Position numbers and translations under genes: made by a program. Below, piece after piece: positions 11,506 to 22,937 of a DNA stretch of 64,000 nucleotides. Under the pieces are notes generated by a model. It made no database searches and was not told the origin of the DNA. It saw only the letters and a program-made list of their open reading frames with translations. The stretch covers positions 281,215,836 through 281,279,835 of the forward strand of contig OZ010792.1 of the NCBI GenBank assembly GCA_963932465.1. The letters run 5' to 3'. The DNA is from Maratus speciosus. Taxonomy: Eukaryota > Arthropoda > Arachnida > Araneae > Salticidae. Each line of letters starts with the position of its first letter. Position 1 is the first letter of the stretch.

Positions 11506-14500
11506 ATATCTGACCTTTGTCACACTGTAACTCTCGTATTTATGAACCGAATTGGATATAATTCGGTGTATACATAGTACATACCAATGTCTCGACCGAG
11601 TTCGTTGGCCAGCTTCATCCGCCATTTTTTTTCAAAATGGCGGCCATTTAAAAATTTTTTAAAAATTTAAAATTTAAAATGTGGTACCAAAAAATTGAAA
11701 ATGGAAAAATATTTTTTTCTTATGTATTTGACCTTTATACAAAGATTCCGGAGCAGTTTTTGTTTCGTCTATATCTTAAAAAATGGCTGAGTTATAGCAT
11801 TTTGAATTTCTAGCGTGGCTGACATTTTGAAACGTCCTGAATTTTGTCACACGATAAAAGGCGTATCTATAAAACGATTTGAATGTAACTTCGTTTATAC
11901 ATAGTACATACCAATGTCTCGACCGAGTTCGTTGGCCAGCTTCATCCGCCATTTTTTTTTCAAAATGGCGGCCATTTAAATTTTTAAGAAAAATTTAAAT
12001 TTGAAATGTGGTGCCAAAAAATTGAAAATTGAAAAAATATGTTTTTCTTATGTGTTTGACCTTGATAAAAAGATTCGGGAGCAGTTTTTGTTTCGTCTAT
12101 ATCTTAAAAAAGTCCTTCCGGCCAGTGCCGGGAGGAAGAGGTAGCTTTCATAATCCTTATTTAAAAAAAGCCAAATTATATCATTCAAACACACGAAGCT
12201 CAATTTAGTGGAAACCGAATATAGGAGATTCAATACTAATTTTTATCAATATAATGAATGAGAATTTCGCGAAATTAGTCAGCTTTATCCAAGCTGCTTT
12301 TCTTTAAAGTAACATATATTTGGCTGCCAAATTCGGCAATTTCTTAAAGTGCCTGTCATTTTAAGACAACATGGTGGATGAGACTAAGCAGTGAACTTGG
12401 TCGAGACCTTAGTAATTGCTGTGCACATGCTCACTCACATCGGAATCGGTTAATATATAGGAGTGCTGTCGCATGCAAAAAATCAGATTTTTCAAAATGT
12501 CACCCACAATAGAAATTGAAACTGCTATATCTGAGCCATTTTGTAAGGTAAAGACAAACAAAAAATGCTCCTGAATCCTTATATCAAGGTCAAATACTTA
12601 AGAAAGAAACCTTTTTCAATTTCTAATTTTTTTGCACCTCACTTTAAATATATATATATTTTTTAATTTAATGGTCGCCATTTTGAAACAAGATGGCTGA
12701 TGTATCTGGCCTGCGAACTTGGTCGAGGTGTTGATGTATAATATCCACATGCCTTCTTACATCGAAATAGGCGAATACGTGTGTTATCGCGTGACAAATA
12801 CAAGATCGTTTCAAAATGTTAGCCATGCTAGAAATTCAAAGTGCTATAAATCAACCATTTTTTAAGATATAAACAAAAGAACAAATTTTCAGAAACAAAA
12901 ACAGCTCCGGAATCTTTGTATCAAGGCCAAACACATAAAAAAATCTTTTTCATTTTCCAATTGTTTAATACCTCATTTTGAATTTTAAATTTAATTTTTT
13001 TTAAATGGCAACCCTTTTGAAACAAGATGGCGAATGAAGCTGGCCAACGAACTCGGTCGAGACATTGGTATGTACTATGTACAGACCAAGTTACATCCAA
13101 ATAGGTTCATAATTGCGCCTGTTATCGCGTGACAAATATCAGGTCGTTTTAAAATGTCAGCCACAAGAGAAATTCAAAATGCTATTACTCAGGCATTTTT
13201 TTTAGATATAGACGAAAGAAAAACTGTTCCGGAATCTTTGTATTAAGGTCAAACACATACAAAAAAAAATCTTTTTCACTTTCCAATTTTTTGGTATCTC
13301 ATTTAATTTTTTTTATTTTTTAATTTTTTTAAATGGCCGCCATTTTGAAACAAGATGGCGGATGAAGCCGGCCAACGAACTCGGTCGAGATATTTGTATG
13401 TACTATGTACACACCAAGGTACATCCAAGTCGGTTCTTAAATACGCCTGTTATTACGTGAGAAAAATCAGGACGTTTCAAAATGTCAGCCACGCTAGCAA
13501 TTCAAAATGCTATAACTCAGCCATTTCTTAAGATATAGACAAAACAAAAACTGCTCCCGAATCTTTTTATCAAGGTCAAACACATAAGAAGAAAATATGT
13601 TTTCAATTTTTAATTTTTTGGTACCACATTTCAAGTTTTAATATTTTTAAAAAATTTTAAATGGCCGCCATTTTGAAACAAAACGGCGGATGAAGCTGGC
13701 CAACGAACTCGGTCGAGAGATTGGTATGTACTATGTACACACTGAATTACATCCAAATCGGTTCATAAATACGCCTTTTATCGCGTGACAAATTTCAGGA
13801 CGTTTCAAAATATCAGCCACGCTAGAAATTCAAAATGCTATAACTCAGCCATTTTTTAAGATATAGACGAAACAAAAACTGCTCCGAAATCTTTGTATAA
13901 AGGTCAAATACATAAGAAAAAATATTTTTCCATTTTCAATTTTTTGGTACCACATTTAAAATTTTAAATTTTTAAAAAAATTTTAAATGGCCGCCATTTT
14001 GAAACAAAATGGCGGATGAAGCTGGCCAACGAACTCGGTCGAGAGATTGGTATGTACTATGTACACACTGAATTACATCCAAATCGGTTCATAAATACGC
14101 CTTTTATCGCGTGACAAAATTCAGGACGTTTCAAAATGTCAGCCACGCTAGAAATTCAAAATGCTATAACTCAGCCATTTTTTAAGATATAGACGAAACA
14201 AAAACTGCTCCGGAATCTTTGTATAAAGGTCAAATACATAAGAAAAAAACATTTTTCCATTTTTAATTTTTTGGTACCACATTTCAAGTTTTAATATTTT
14301 TTAAAAATTTTAAATGGCCGCCATTTTGAAACAAAACGGCGGATGAAGCTGGCCAACGAACTCGGTTGAGAGATTGGTATATACTATGTACACACTGAAT
14401 TACATCCAAATCGGTTCATAAATACGCCTTTTATCGCGTGACAAAATTCAGGACGTTTCAAAATGTCAGCCACGCTAGAAATTCAAAATGCTATAACTCA

Positions 14501-14776
14501 GCCATTTTTTAAGGTATAGACGAAACAAAAACTGCTCCGGAATCTTTGTATAAAGGTCAAATACATAAGAAAAAAATATTTTTCCATTTTTAATTTTTTG
14601 GTACCACATTTCAAGTTTTAAATTTTTTAAAAAATTTTAAATGGCCGCCATTTTGAAACAAAACGGCGGATGAAGCTGGCCAACGAACTCGGTCGAGACA
14701 TTCGTATGTACTATGTACACACCGAATTACATCGAAATCGGTTCATAATTACGGGAGTTACAGTGTGACATAGGTC

Positions 14777-14779
<3 letters not shown>

Positions 14780-14832
<53 letters not shown>
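14780..14832. repeat. (TA)n microsatellite
   Basis: An almost pure AT dinucleotide run of about 50 bp sits between the last inverted unit and the inner end of the AGGTAGC terminal repeat. The opposite arm has a shorter (CA)n(TA)n at the same place. Confidence 0.9.
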
Positions 14833-14834
<2 letters not shown>

Positions 14835-17082
14835 ATTTTGAACGGAGGGTGGTTTCGGGGTCTGGGGGTCATGATCGATGAAAATATACCAAAATTTTTT
14901 GAAATCGCTTTCCTCCGAACGGCTGCAATAGGTAGCTTTTTTGTAAAGAAAGCTACCTAAAATGGCTGAGTTATAGCATTTTGAATTTCTAGCGTGGCTG
15001 ACTTTTTGAAACGTCCTGATTTTTGTCACGTGATAACGGGCGTATTTATGAACCGATTTGGATGTACCTTGGTGTGTACATAGTACATACAAATATCTCG
15101 ACTGAGTTCGTTGTCCAGCTTCATCCGCCATCTTGTTTCAAAATGGCGGCCATTTAAAAAATTTAAAAAAATTTAAAATTTAAAATGAGATACCAAAAAA
15201 TTAGAAAATGAAAAAGATTTTTTCCGTATGTGTTTGACCTTAATACGAAGATTCCGGAACAGTTTTTGTTTCGTCTATATCTAAAAAAATGGCTTAGCAT
15301 TTTTTTATTATAGCATTTTGAATTTCTATTGTAGCTGACATTTTAAAACGACCTGATTTTTGTCACGCGATATCAGGCGTATTTATGAACCGATTTAGAT
15401 GTAACTTGGTCTGTACATAGTACATACCAATGTCTCGACCGAGTTCGTTGGCCAGCTTCATTCGCCATCTTGTTTCAAAAGGGTTGCCATTTTTAAAAAA
15501 TTTAAATTTAAAATTTAAAATAAGGTATTAAAAAATTGGAAAATGAAAAATATTTTTCTTTATGTGTTTGGCCTTGATACAAAGATTCCGGAGCAGTTTT
15601 TGTTTCTGAAAATTTGTTCTTATGTTTATATCTTAATAAATGGTTGAATTATAGCACTTTGAATTTCTAGCATGGCTAACATTTTGAAACGATCTTGTAT
15701 TTGTCACGCGATAACACACGTATTCGCCTATTTCGATGTAAGAAGGCATGTGCATAGTATACATCAATATCTCGACCAAGTTCGCTGGCCAAATTCATCA
15801 GCCATCTTGTTTCAAAATGGTGGCCATTAAATTAAAAAAAAAATTATATTTAAAGTGAGGTGCAAAAAAATTAGAAATTGAAAAAGGTTTCTTTCTTAAG
15901 AATTTGACCATGATATAAGGATTCAGGAGCATTTTTTGTTTGTCTTTATCTTAAAAAATGGCTCAGATATAGCAATTTCAATATATAATGTGGGTGACAT
16001 TTTGAAAAATCTGATTTTGCCTGCGAAAGCACTCGTATATATCAATCTATTCCGATGTGAGTGAGCATGTGCACAGCAATTACTAAGGTCTCGACCAAGT
16101 TCACTGGTTCGCCTCATACACCATGTTGTCTTAAAATGGCAGGCATTTTAAGAAATCGCCGAATTTGGCAGCAAAATATAAGTTACTTTAAATAAAAGCA
16201 GCTTGGATAAAGCTGACTAATTTCGCGAAATTCTCATTCATAATGAGTTAGTATTGATAAAAATTAGTATTGAATCTCCTATATTCGGTTTCCACTAAAT
16301 TGAGCTTCTTGTGTTTGAATAATATAAGTTGGCTTTTTTAAAATATGGAATATGAAAGCTACCTCTTCCTCCCGGCACTGGCCGGAAGGACTTTCTTAAA
16401 ATATATTTGATTTTAATAAACAATTTTAATTGGAATGAAAGATATAAGTATGTTCTTTCATCTCATGTATTTAAAAAATTGCAAGATGTAGAATTAGTAT
16501 TTACAGGGGGCACTAAACTGTCAGACATTTGTCGAGCAGAAAATCGGTATAATAGCTTGCGCGTAGGATTTTGCAAAATAAATCTTGCAACTAGAATGAA
16601 ATTTTTTGTTCCTAATTATACTTCAGATTATAAAATTACCTTGAACCTAAATAAACTTGTATTTAAAGCATTTTTACATTTTTAATACAAAGTAATATTT
16701 AGCTAATACAAAATTTTGAGAATTCCAACAGTATAATCACATAAATTTTTTTTTTAAACTATAAAAAGTAAATTTTAGGTTCAGTTTATACAGACTAACA
16801 TGGGACATGTATTTTGAAAATTTCATGAAAAAAATATTCAGAAGTTTTCGAGATGTCGTGCGCGTTATGCACAAAAACGTCATTTAGAGAAAAATGACTT
16901 CAAAGTTTCGAAAACGCCGCTTCAGCTATTGAGCGGGTATAATTCTAAAAGCCATAACTTCTGTTCAAATGGGAAATTCAAGGAAACATTTATATCAAGA
17001 TGTTCAGAAAAAGTTGGTTTAATATCTAAAACAATTGAAATTTAGGAGAATTTGGAGCTTTAAGAGTCCTGAGACCCTAAGA

Positions 17083-18245
17083 ACTATCAATACATTTTTT
17101 TAAAAGTTATTTTACTTATTTGTTATATCCGTTCTGTCAGTAGTTTTGTAAAAAGTAGTAAAATATGTCTTTGGAAAAAGTTACCGTGAAAGCTTGAAGA
17201 CTTAAAAAAAAAAAAAAAAAATCGAATACCAATTGTTAAGTATAGAAATAGAATTAAATGAAGTTTATTTCGATTTTTTAGATTACATAAATGTTCATTC
17301 TTTCAATGAAAATTCTTTGAATGAAATGTTCATTGCCTGAGTTCGAAATTTGAATTACACGTATATTCATGTGCAGAGCTATTTATCAGTGTTAGAATTT
17401 TGGCTAATCAAAAATAAAAAACTCTCGCCAAATGAAACAAAATGATAATAAAATAAATTCGCCGTAAAACAATGAAAATTCTATCTTTAACCCCTTAAAT
17501 ATAAGGTTTAAAATGAAGTTTTCGTAACTGCTTATTGATCAGTTATTCATCTAAATTTAATTATCTGCTACAGAAACTAAAAAGAAAGCAACTATATTCG
17601 AAAAGACTTGCGTGATCAAGAAAAAAATTCCAAACCCGATTTAACTCAATAAAATATTATGAAATAAAGCTTTCAATCCCACTTAACTCAGAATTTTAAG
17701 ATAGTACATTCAATGAATTCTGAAAAATTGAAAATATGTCTGAAAAGCTTTGTTTTCTAAGAATTCTAGAATTTCTTTTTCAAGACATAGTGACTAGCTG
17801 ACAAGAGAAAACCACCTAGTATTGGTTTGGCACATGGTGATTTAACACCGTCCGCATAACCCTTACTGTGGCTTTGGCTAATGCTAAATCGAACTGGTGT
17901 TGGGTTCCTATCGCTAAAAATAATGTAAATGTTGCGGTGTGATTGAACATGATAAGCGACATTAATCTTTCAATAATTCAAATACGAATGTCGCCTGTAC
18001 TGGCATACACAGAAGAAAGATGAGCAAAAACGGAGCACTCGCAATTTGGCGAGTCTAATCGTCCGTTTACTCGCCAATTAAAACATTTTGTCATGATTTG
18101 GCGCAATGGCGAGTTGCAGCGAGAACCTGTTCATGTGAAAGCTTGAACAAGGTTTTTATGAGTATAAATCATAACAACCCGGGTTTATAATTTATTGCTA
18201 AAATACTAAATTATAAATCCCCGATATACTCAATTTTTGTGAAAT
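17083..18245. repeat. Right arm of a direct duplication
   Basis: This repeats 10527-10960 in the same orientation with small differences, and is interrupted by the hAT-type element at 17374-18129. The pair flanks the TTAA MITE and fold-back complex. Confidence 0.8.
17374..18129. mobile_element. Non-autonomous hAT-type element
   Basis: The insertion is bounded by perfect 8-bp duplications TTCATGTG at 17366-17373 and 18130-18137. The uninterrupted sequence is available in the duplicate arm at 10527-10960. It starts CAGAGCT and ends GAGAACCTG. Beyond CAG/CTG the terminal repeats are weak, although the phrase TCGCCAA occurs on both sides in the interior. The 8-bp duplication fits hAT. No transposase frame is seen. 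Confidence 0.75.
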
Positions 18246-18589
18246 AAATTTCCATTGCTATCCATTGCTATTATTTGTTTGTCAGTTACATATTTAATGT
18301 TGGTCTGTTAAAGGTAAGATTACATATTTTTCATAACTATATTATGGCAACAATCAAATTTTGTGAAAGACGTATGTTTCTGAACTCCTTCTGAATGAAA
18401 ACACATTTTTGCTATAATAAATTGTATGTTATTTTATAAGTAATAAAGATAAACATTAAGGTATCCGAAAACCGTGGAAATTCATGTTCTTCTGTTACAA
18501 TACACTATGACTGTTTGTCTGTTATAGTGGAATTGCTCTACTATTTTTCATGTCAGCTGATAGCGAAAATTTTATTTTTGTAATTAAAC
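18246..18589. other. AT-rich intergenic DNA
   Basis: I see no gene, repeat boundary or regulatory motif here beyond AT-rich sequence. Confidence 0.4.
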
Positions 18590-19309
18590 AGCATGTTGAT
18601 TAAATTAGAAATCTTAGTTCTCATGATAACCTTTTCCCCTCGTATGTTTAATCTTTTCATTTTTACAATCTGCGCATAACGCGCACTTGTCAATTTTGAT
18701 CAATTGTTTTGTATTAAAAGTTATACGCCGGAATATATACGGTGCATATTTATTTCTAATTCCTCATATTCTACTCATAAAAACACTTTATTTAAAAATT
18801 TTCGTGGAATTAATTTTACTCTTTTACCTACACTATTTTTTATTGAAATGTACAGGAGTAGTCATAAAAAACTTGCCGATATATGGACCTCTAGCGGCCG
18901 GTCCGTCCAACCGACCGAGATGAAATTTCAGATATACTTATTCAAAGGTATGAGATCGGGATTCTGTGAACGGCAACAAAGTGGCGCTCACGGTTACGGT
19001 TATAGGTTCAGAAACTCTAAATTTTCAAATGGCAACGCCCATTTTTTCCCATTGCAAAATGCTCAGCGCATACAAAAACCCTAATGAGCGTTGGAACGGT
19101 ACGTGTATCACAAGAAGCAAACGCGTTATGTACGAACAAAAAAGGGCTCTGCGAATGGCCAAAAAAATCCCGATCGGGTCGACGGAGGAAATTTGCATAT
19201 GACAGAAGTAAGACGCTAATCAAAGAACGCCATTCGCCAGATATTCAACGTAGAAAACGGATAAAAACGGGGCGGGAATGTTGATTTTTCAGTCGGGAGC
19301 TCACACATG

Positions 19310-20340
19310 CCGATGAAACGATTCTGCCAGCAAAAGTTCGTGGTGAATTGGTAAAACTGTATTGTTAAAATGGGATGAATGCCGCAGAAGTCTTCCATGT
19401 TTACAGTCGAAACAATCCTCAAATACGTTGCCCATGTACCCCGCAAGCTCTGCGTGATGTAGTAAAAAAAATTTGAAGAAACTGGCTGCACCAGTCATAG
19501 AAAATGACTGCACCAGTGATTATGGAAATGTATCACATAGTGACTTCATTACGCATGCAAACTGCAAGAGGTGCAGCTCGTGTATTGAATATACCGAAAA
19601 CAACGGTTCTAAAGTCTATCGCGCTCTGTTTTCCGCATGTTTCCATACCGGTACCAGCGCGTCCAGATGTTGGACGTGGGAGACCATCAATAACGTACAG
19701 ACTTTTCAAATGAATTTCTTATCCGATATGATGGCGATAACGACTGGCCTCTTCGCATATATGGACAGACGAGGCACATTTCACCTTAACTGGTAACGTC
19801 AACGCCAAAAATTGAGTGCACTGGGCAGAAACGAATCCGCACGCGGCTGTTACATCAGTACCTTTATACGACACCAAAGTTACTGTGTGGTGCAGCATTG
19901 CAGGCACAATTGTTTTCAACCCGTACTTCTTTGAAGAAGCGACACCAACGGGTTTTGTAACGTGCTTTGTGACAGGCTCTCGCTATACAGCTCTGCAACA
20001 AAGTTACGACATACCAGAATAACTGCAGCGAAATGCCCTGTATGACATCCCTTGAATGCAAGGTGTCGCATATCCACATATTAGTGAAGTCTATTCGCAG
20101 GGTTCTGGACCAACATTTTGGCGATTGCGTCACCTCGCGCCATTTTACATTTCCGTGGCCTCCGCGATCCACCAACCTCACGCCTATGGATGTCTGGTTC
20201 TGGAGATATCTCAAGTCTAGTGTGTACATGTAGAATCCGCAAGACTCTATCAAATATGAGATTACAAATATCCTTCATGCTGCGTTACGTTCGACTGCAT
20301 TGTCCGCAGTCTTCAGCTTGCAATACGTAATTGCCTGTGA
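19310..20340 (+). pseudogene. Broken IS630/Tc1-like DDE transposase
   Basis: The encoded protein would have cut and joined the ends of the surrounding transposon. It must be read across three frames. An N-terminal helix-turn-helix-like part (ELVKLYC, then NAAEVF and QALRDVVKKFEETG) lies at about 19340-19490. A middle part (RYQRVQMLDVGD) lies near 19640-19690. The first catalytic motif WTDEAHF is at about 19760. It is followed by PLYDTKVTVWC near 19865 and FNPYFFEEATPTGFVTC near 19915. The second catalytic motif, QDGAPPH in relatives, is reduced to MQGVAYPH. The third, PRSPDLTP in relatives, reads PRSTNLTP, so its Asp is lost. There are stops at about 19698, 19814 and 20021 and several frameshifts. 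The fit to this arthropod family is clear, and the copy is certainly inactive. Confidence 0.85.
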
Positions 20341-20428
20341 TGATAGCCATGTGAAAAATGCGTAATCCAAATAAAAGTTTTCTTTTCTCCGATCTGTGTA
20401 GCAATCAATGACTGGTGTCTTGCCTCTG

Positions 20429-21266
20429 CAGACCTGCCAACCTTTGAAAATGAGAAATCGTAGCACATAAAATTAAAATTAATCTAGAGGTTGGTTGGTT
20501 GGTTGGTTTTTCGTGTTTCGCAGCCATCTTTTGATATTCGTAAAAGGAATAAGGTTTATCTTTCAACTCAATATAGTAATTTTTTCTCTCAGAAAATTTT
20601 TATACACAATTATATTCACAATTTTTCCCAATTGGGGAAATTCCTTTATTCTGCAAGGAAAAAAAAAATTTCGCGAACTTCCAAGAAATTTCAAAATATA
20701 CTTGCAGAAGAATCATAGGTCTGTGGAAGAATTTAAAGGGGAAAATACTACACAACATTTTTCATTATGCAGGGCATTCCTTTTCCGTGCGCAAATCATG
20801 CGATTTTGCACACTATTTCAAACCTTGCCCCTCAAAGAACACCCCCCCCAGATATTCTTAAAATGGCACCCCTGTTTGTAATGAAGGGAATTCCTGTACT
20901 ATAAATATTTACAGAAACACGATTCACTCGTGGTTAATGTACATAAAGAGAGTTTTATGTTAAAAGGTTTGCTTTGTAGCCCAGATATTTTTTCCCTCCA
21001 TGACCATTTTTTAATGTCCTAATTTTCGGGCTAATGAACCCTTTTTTTTTAACTTTCGGAAATGAATACTTTGAAATTTTGGAAATTTCGGAACAGAATC
21101 ACTCTTGAAAAATACGCTGCGTTTGATAAAAATCGCAACTAGAAACAAAAAAATGCATTTGTGTTTTTTGCAAAAAATCGTAGTTTAAGACCGATTTTCG
21201 TAGCATCGTAGTTTATAGGTCCAAATCGTAGCAACTACGATTTTTTCGTAGCAGTTGGCAGGTCTG
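20429..21266. mobile_element. MITE with CAGACCTGCCAAC termini
   Basis: The left end CAGACCTGCCAACC and right end GTTGGCAGGTCTG are inverted, and GAAATCGTAGCA and TTTTCGTAGCAG follow inwards. Flanks CCTCTG (20423-20428) and CCTTTG (21267-21272) look like a 6-bp duplication with one change. It interrupts the IS630-like element between the transposase relic and the right TIR. No frame in it looks coding. Superfamily not assigned. Confidence 0.7.
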
Positions 21267-21305
21267 CCTTTGTCATATGCAAATTACTCCGTGAGCCCCA
21301 ATCGT

Positions 21306-21339
<34 letters not shown>

Positions 21340-22510
21340 CGTTCACAGAGCTGTTTTTGTGCATGCATAACGAGTTCGTTTTTGTGATACACGTACCGTT
21401 CCAACGCTCATTAGGGTTTTCGTATACGCTGAACATTTTGAGACGGGAAAAATAGGTGTTGCCATTCGTAAATTTTGAGTTTCTGTACCTAAAGCCGTAA
21501 CCGTGAGCGCCATTTTGTTGCCATTCACAGAATCCCGAGCTCATACCTGTGAATAGCTATATCTGAAATCTCATCTCGATCGGTTGAACAGACCGGCCAT
21601 TAGAGGCCCATATATCGGCAAAGATTTTTTATGACCACCCTGTATATTAAATATATTCTGTCCAAAGATGCGCTTCGGCCGTTTACTCTGCCCCTTTTAC
21701 GTTAATTTTATAATTCCTCTCTTTTCATAGAATCATTTTAATTTCGTAGTCCTCATTTCGTAGAATCATTGTTCATTAAATTAGAAACCCTAGTTCCTAT
21801 GATAACCTTTTTCTTTCTTATTTTTAATCTTTCATTTTTATAGTCTGCTTATAACGCATATTTTTAAATTTTGATCAATTCCTTTGCACCAAAAGTTATA
21901 AGCCGGAATGTACGGTATATTTCTAATTCCGCATATTCTACTCATAAAAGCACTCGATTAAAAAAATTCGGGTAATTAACTTTATTGTTTTACATACACT
22001 ATTTTTTATGGAAATGAACATTAAATATATTCTGTACAAAGATACGCTTCGGCCGTTTACTCTACCTTTTTATGTTACTTTTACAATTCGCTTTTATAAT
22101 TCCTCTTTTCGTAGAATCATTCTAATTTCGTAGTCCTCATTTCGTAGAATCATTGTCCATTAAATTAGAAATCCTTGTTCATATGATAACCTTTGTATTT
22201 CTTATTTTTAATATTTCATTTTTATAAGCTGCATATAACGCGCACTTGTAAATTTCAATCAATTCTTTTGTATCAAAAATTATACGCCGGAATATACGAT
22301 ATATACTTATTTCTAATTCTGCATATTCTACTCATAAAAACACTCTATTTAAAAATTTTCGTGTAATTAACTTTACTCATTTACGTACACTGTTTTTTAC
22401 TGAAACGAACATTAAATATATTTTGTACAAAGATACGCTTCGACCGTTTACTTTACCCTTTTATGTTACTTTTATAATTCGCTTTTATAATTCCTCTTTT
22501 CGTAGAATCA

Positions 22511-22937
22511 AACATTATACTTTTTTCCCCCTCAAAAGACTCATTATCCATTAACCTTGTTGATCAAATGCCACATAAACCTTCACCCTGCAGGGTTTAA
22601 CGACTTAGCTTTACCTTTAACAACTTGTGCCATTAGAAAACACTCCGTTATAAAAAGACCGAGAAAGAGAAAACCAAGTCATGCTCCAAAACAAGTAAAG
22701 TAAGAAGGCAAACTCGAGAACTCCCTTGCAGTTAAGTATTATTGATTTCATAATCAAAGGTAAGCGACTCTGGGCGAAGGCACAGGTGATTCCCTCAGGT
22801 AGACTTTTACTGGTAATGAAATTACCACCATTAAAATGGAAGATGTGATTTAAGACTTAAAACGAAACATGCTACACGTACAGCAAACAAGACATGATCT
22901 TCGTCCCAGTCTCTGTACGGGACATTAGTGCTTTACT
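22511..22937. other. Apparently single-copy DNA with a TATA box and splice donor
   Basis: This stretch is visibly less AT-rich than its surroundings and matches nothing else in the window. TATAAAAAG lies at 22649-22657, and AAAG followed by GTAAGC (donor GT at 22760-22761) lies about 110 bp downstream. Together they would fit a core promoter and a short 5' leader exon. No ATG-started frame of note links them, so this is a weak inference. Confidence 0.2.

Larger units (their letters stand above)
11080..16395. mobile_element. Fold-back element complex of ~327-bp repeats in both orientations
   Basis: A unit containing CTGGCCAACGAACTCGG and GGTCGAGA recurs at about 12402, 12719, 13051, 13382, 13709, 14036, 14364 and 14689. 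The reverse complement recurs at about 11596, 11911, 15097, 15433, 15769 and 16090. Spacing is mostly 317-336 bp. Two inverted end pairs are visible. One carries AGGTAGCTTTCATTAC at 11080 and its complement ending near 14957. The other carries AAGTCCTTCCGGCCAGTGCC at about 12110 and its complement ending near 16395. The pairs interleave rather than nest. Each unit has a palindrome AAATGGCCGCCATTT. No coding frame is visible. Long TIRs made of tandem repeats recall fold-back elements such as Galileo of the P superfamily, but that is only an analogy. Confidence 0.75.
11009..17077 (+). mobile_element. TTAA MITE (GGGGTCTC family) split by the fold-back complex
   Basis: The left end GGGGTCTCAGGACTCTTAAA follows TTAA at 11005-11008. 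MITE sequence stops near 11079 and resumes near 16396 with CTTAAAATATATTTGATTTT, running to GAGTCCTGAGACCC at about 17077. The intervening ~5.3 kb is a separate insertion. Confidence 0.75.
18853..21642 (+). mobile_element. Decayed IS630/Tc1-mariner-like transposon
   Basis: The ends CAGGAGTAGTCATAAAAAAC and its counterpart TTTTTTATGACCACCCTG lie between TA dinucleotides at 18851-18852 and 21643-21644. Inverted homology extends about 350 bp inwards, including GCTCATTAGGGTTTT and the TAACCGTGAGCGCCA region. The interior holds a broken transposase at about 19310-20340 and a second, smaller element at 20429-21266. A T36 run lies at 21301-21336 in the right TIR. Confidence 0.85.
18590..22510. repeat. 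~385-bp tandem array interrupted by a transposon
   Basis: The phrase CATTAAATTAGAAA(T/C)CC with the following TATACGCCGGAATATA and ACTCATAAAAACACT recurs at about 18597, 21774 and 22158. A further partial unit ends near 22510. The first unit is cut at TATTGAAATG by the element at 18853-21642, after which the array continues in register. Removing the transposon leaves about two and a half units of ~385 bp. Confidence 0.8.

Noticed and set aside
11080..16395. Polinton or Helitron in the fold-back region
   Set aside because: No polymerase, integrase, helicase or Rep coding sequence is visible, and the ends do not fit either class.
18687..19284. Several overlapping frames of 66-126 codons
   Set aside because: They lie in the ~385-bp tandem unit and the TIR of the IS630-like element. 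The matching TIR at 21284-21544 opens similar frames on the other strand, as expected of inverted noncoding DNA.
20487..20510. Run of GGTTGGTT units resembling the SINE tail
   Set aside because: No SINE body follows. The run sits inside the MITE at 20429-21266, so it is only a simple repeat.
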